Assembly (NCBI GenBank): GCA_958417695.1 | Contig: CATZDQ010000072.1 | Location: forward strand, 1-7,898 | Direction of reading: 5' to 3' | DNA length: 7,898 nucleotides | Source of the DNA: an uncultured Clostridiaceae bacterium | GTDB lineage: Bacteria > Bacillota > Clostridia > TANB77 > CAG-508 | Shown: positions 5,712 to 7,898 of the stretch, in pieces | Numbering within the stretch: the first letter of the stretch is position 1 | Layout of the letters: every line of letters begins with the position of its first letter | The notes under the pieces: generated by a model | Databases searched by the model: none | Told to the model about the DNA's origin: nothing | What the model saw: only the letters and a program-made list of their open reading frames with translations | Position numbers and translations under genes: made by a program

Positions 5712-6221
5712 TTATTTTAAATGAATCTTTATTTCCTTTTCTTCTTTTAATGTTAGTTTTTGATAGCTTACTTTGCATTCATCAAATAGTTTTCTAGAGG
5801 CAATATTGCTTTCTGTATCCGCATATTTATCGCATAAGTAAATCACTTGCTTAATGCCTGCTTGTATAATCATTTTAGCACATTCGTTACATGGAAATAA
5901 GTCTACATATAATTTTGCATTCTCTAAATCTTTTCGACTACCTCTATAATTTAAAATAGCATTTAATTCTGCATGACAAACATAGGGGTATTTTGTATTT
6001 AAGTTTTCCCCTTCTCTTCCCCATGGAAAAGAGTCATCATTAAAGCCGTTTGGTGCTCCATTATAACCGATGGATAAAATACGATTATCATCACTAACAA
6101 TGCAAGCACCAACTTGTGTAGATGGGTCTTTGCTACGCATAGCTGATAGTTTAGCTATGGACATAAAATATTCATCCCAACTAATATAGCTTTTTCTTTT
6201 TTGACATTTTTCTTCTTCCAT
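5712..6221 (-). CDS. comEB: dCMP deaminase (ComEB family)
   Basis: The 169-residue protein belongs to the zinc-dependent cytidine/deoxycytidylate deaminase family and probably converts dCMP to dUMP, the substrate of thymidylate synthase, in the cytoplasm. The catalytic HAE motif is at 83-85 (CHAELNAI), where His83 should bind zinc and Glu85 act as proton shuttle. PCNECAKMI follows with Cys111 and Cys114 as the other zinc ligands. The N-terminal block KDPSTQVGAC and the SIGYNGAPNGF segment (50-60) are typical of dCMP deaminases rather than of riboflavin or tRNA deaminases. The length is close to the family's usual size. The ATG at 6221 has a modest site (AAGAAGTGAT) with a 5-nt spacer. It begins 41 nt after the cyclophilin stop and is the last gene before the terminator. 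In B. subtilis the homologue lies in the comE competence operon; no competence gene is seen here, so the name marks family only. Confidence 0.93.
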   Translation of the reverse strand: MEEEKCQKRKSYISWDEYFMSIAKLSAMRSKDPSTQVGACIVSDDNRILSIGYNGAPNGFNDDSFPWGREGENLNTKYPYVCHAELNAILNYRGSRKDLENAKLYVDLFPCNECAKMIIQAGIKQVIYLCDKYADTESNIASRKLFDECKVSYQKLTLKEEKEIKIHLK

Positions 6222-6262
6222 TTTTTATCACTTCTTTTTTCTTCTTTTATTTTTTCTTACTT

Positions 6263-7069
6263 CTATTGTCCGCTAGTCATACCATTTAGATTAGAACCAT
6301 AGTATTTCATTAACCAATCATAATAATTAAATGGTTCTACTGTTTTTGGTTCCCCATAATCAATTCCATAGGTTTCTACCGATATAGAAGTAATTACTGG
6401 TGGATTTACTGGTTTGTTTAGTCCTTCTGTAGCATTCTCATCTCTAGTTACGACTTCTACATTTGCAATTTTGTCTACTACATCCATACCTTCTATCACT
6501 TTTCCAAATCCTGCATACATACCTTTTAGATTCTCATTATCTGCTTGCATAATGAAAAATTGAGAACCTGCTGAATTATACCCTTCTTCTGTTAAAGAAG
6601 AACTGATACTACTATAATCAGAACGAGCCATCGCAATAACGCCTCTTTCCATCTTTATCGTATTTTTGTAGTAGTGATTCGCTATAAACTCTCCTTCAAT
6701 GGCATAAGTTTGTGTATTGCTTCCATCGTCTTTTATATCACTTAAAGTAGGTACTCCTGTACCATCTCCTTTTTTATCGCCACCTTGTATCATAAAATCT
6801 GGTATAGTTCTATGAAAAGTTAGTCCATTATAAAAGCCTCTGTTTGCTAAACGTATAAAATTAGTTACGGTATTTGGTGCTTGATCTGGATATAATTCTA
6901 CTTTGATTGTTCCATAATCTTGTATTTCTATCGTAGCCACTGGATTTTGTACTTTCCATGTAAATTTACGGTAAATACCATAGCTTGTATACGCTAGTCC
7001 TGCTAATATAGCAATTCCTACTATAATGGCTACCACCATTATGATTTTATCTTTTTTTGTTTTTTCCAT
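6263..7069 (-). CDS. Membrane-anchored cyclophilin-type peptidyl-prolyl isomerase
   Basis: The 268-residue protein probably catalyses cis-trans isomerisation of prolyl bonds outside the membrane. A short basic start (MEKTKKDK) precedes one hydrophobic anchor (about 9-33) without a lipobox cysteine. The cyclophilin domain covers about 44-232. TNFIRLANRGFYNGLTFHR leads into FHRTIPDFMIQGGD (85-98), whose Arg87, Phe92 and Gln95 correspond to the catalytic Arg55, Phe60 and Gln63 of human cyclophilin A. GSQFFI (168-173) and FGKVIEGMDVVDKI (188-201) complete the fold. The tail (about 233-268) is rich in Tyr, Asn and Gly and is not part of the domain. The ATG at 7069 has AGAGGA upstream. It lies 55 nt after disA and 41 nt before comEB on the same strand, probably in one transcript. 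Its surface location fits no obvious shared task with those two cytosolic enzymes. Confidence 0.93.
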   Translation of the reverse strand: MEKTKKDKIIMVVAIIVGIAILAGLAYTSYGIYRKFTWKVQNPVATIEIQDYGTIKVELYPDQAPNTVTNFIRLANRGFYNGLTFHRTIPDFMIQGGDKKGDGTGVPTLSDIKDDGSNTQTYAIEGEFIANHYYKNTIKMERGVIAMARSDYSSISSSLTEEGYNSAGSQFFIMQADNENLKGMYAGFGKVIEGMDVVDKIANVEVVTRDENATEGLNKPVNPPVITSISVETYGIDYGEPKTVEPFNYYDWLMKYYGSNLNGMTSGQ

Positions 7070-7124
7070 TTTTCTTTTCCTCTTCCTTTTTTATTTTTGA
7101 TTTTAGTCTTACAAACCTTTTATT

Positions 7125-7898
7125 TTATAACATCAAATTATCAAATACAAATTGCTCCTGCATTCTCCTTAAAGATTGTTTGATGGTTCTTGCTCTTACT
7201 TCACCAATTCCTTCTACATCATCTAGTGCTGGAATATCTGCGGCTAAAATATGTTGGAATGATTTAAAAGAACGGACTAAATTATCGACAATATTACTTG
7301 GCATTCTTGGTATCTTTGTTAAAATACGATAACCTCTGGTGTATACACCTACTTCGTCATAATTATCAAAATCTTCATAGCCTAATAGCCTAGCCACTAT
7401 TTGTGATTTCATTAAGTCCTCATGAGATAAGCTTTCAATTTCTTTTAATACTTTTTCAGAAGTACGTTTTTTTCCTGGTGCAATGTAATCTTTAATAATA
7501 AGTAATTCTTCTTTTTCCATACCTCCTACTAATTCTTCTAATTGCATTTCTAACAAACGTCCTTCTTCTCCTAATTCAAAAATAGCACGTTGTACTTCAT
7601 CTACAATCTTCATTACCATCTCTGCTCTTTGAATAGAAGTAATCACATTCTCTAGGGTAACAATATCATTAAATTCATATTCATTTAGTAAACTTAATTT
7701 ACTGTCAAATACCTTTTTATATTTTTCTACTGTTTGCAAAGCTTGGTTAGCCTTTGAAAGTACACGTTCTGTATCTTCTAATACATAACGTTCATAGCCT
7801 TTAAATACCGTAATAATATTCCTTCTTTGAGAAATACTAATCACTATTTCTCCCGTCTGCTTGGCTGTACGTTCTGCTGTTCTGTGTCTAGGCCCTGT
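7125..7898 (-). CDS. disA: DNA integrity scanning diadenylate cyclase DisA (5' part outside the window)
   Basis: DisA makes c-di-AMP from two ATP and scans DNA as an octamer, stopping at branched structures. The frame is open through the right edge, so the GTG at 7844 is an internal valine, not a start. The last 257 residues are visible; about 100 N-terminal residues, including the DGA motif, are missing. The visible part opens with TGPRHRTAERTAKQTG, containing the RHR motif of the cyclase active site, then ISISQRRNIIT. A helical linker follows (KANQALQTVEKYKKV through GYEDFDNYDEVGVYTRGYRIL). The C-terminal RuvA-like helix-hairpin-helix region ends with LDDVEGIGEVRARTIKQSL, the DNA-binding module. 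The residue before RHR is Pro, where I recall Thr as usual. The total length should be near the family's 360. It is the first visible gene of the disA-cyclophilin-comEB string; radA, its common upstream neighbour, would be beyond the edge. Confidence 0.96.
   Translation of the reverse strand, partial: TGPRHRTAERTAKQTGEIVISISQRRNIITVFKGYERYVLEDTERVLSKANQALQTVEKYKKVFDSKLSLLNEYEFNDIVTLENVITSIQRAEMVMKIVDEVQRAIFELGEEGRLLEMQLEELVGGMEKEELLIIKDYIAPGKKRTSEKVLKEIESLSHEDLMKSQIVARLLGYEDFDNYDEVGVYTRGYRILTKIPRMPSNIVDNLVRSFKSFQHILAADIPALDDVEGIGEVRARTIKQSLRRMQEQFVFDNLML

Noticed and set aside
7057..7332. Plus-strand hydrophobic frame over the disA end
   Set aside because: It is antisense to conserved DisA helix-hairpin-helix codons and reads as phenylalanine/serine-rich shadow sequence; no ribosome binding site.
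7125..7844. A complete 239-residue protein starting at GTG 7844
   Set aside because: The same frame continues through the right edge and encodes the DisA RHR motif, so the GTG is an internal valine codon of a longer disA.

Overview
The window is low-GC, Gram-positive-type DNA and looks clostridial (Bacillota, probably class Clostridia). The evidence is a rimP-nusA-rnpM order, A/T-ending codons, strong purine-rich ribosome binding sites, a MutS2 with a Smr tail, and DisA. Nothing visible fixes the genus. No rRNA, tRNA, CRISPR array, IS element or phage gene was found. All gene calls rest on reading motifs and conserved residues by eye; no database search was run.

Layout. (1) Positions 10-2040, minus strand: the start of the classic nusA operon. 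A good promoter (2012-2040) and a structured leader (hairpin 1962-1984) precede rimP, nusA and rnpM (ylxR). The operon runs out of the left edge, where infB would be expected. (2) 2035-2355, minus: a small single-pass membrane protein of unknown function, whose stop codon overlaps the -35 box of the rimP promoter. (3) 2356-2762: a 407-bp AT-rich divergent intergenic region with an extended -10 promoter firing rightward. (4) 2763-5569, plus: an unrecognised 83-residue charged protein followed 14 bp later by mutS2. (5) 5570-5711: a convergent gap with a compact GGGAC/GTCC inverted-repeat element touching the mutS2 stop codon, then a perfect 16-bp-stem bidirectional terminator. (6) 5712-7898, minus: the distal end of an operon disA - membrane-anchored cyclophilin - comEB. 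disA is cut by the right edge.

How the genes fit together. The left operon serves 30S maturation (RimP), transcription elongation and termination (NusA) and RNase P modulation (RnpM). The middle and right genes share a genome-maintenance and nucleotide theme. MutS2 acts on recombination intermediates and/or collided ribosomes, DisA makes c-di-AMP while scanning DNA, and ComEB feeds dTTP synthesis. The cyclophilin is a surface folding factor with no evident link beyond its operon.

Most worth a second look are the rimP leader, the MutS2 Smr domain and the repeat element. In the leader, the 3' arm of the hairpin can alternatively pair with the rimP start codon. In the Smr domain, the usual LDxRG motif reads IKVIG. 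The repeat element is a 48-bp GC-rich unit after mutS2. I found no convincing new multi-gene system; most of the window is conserved housekeeping.
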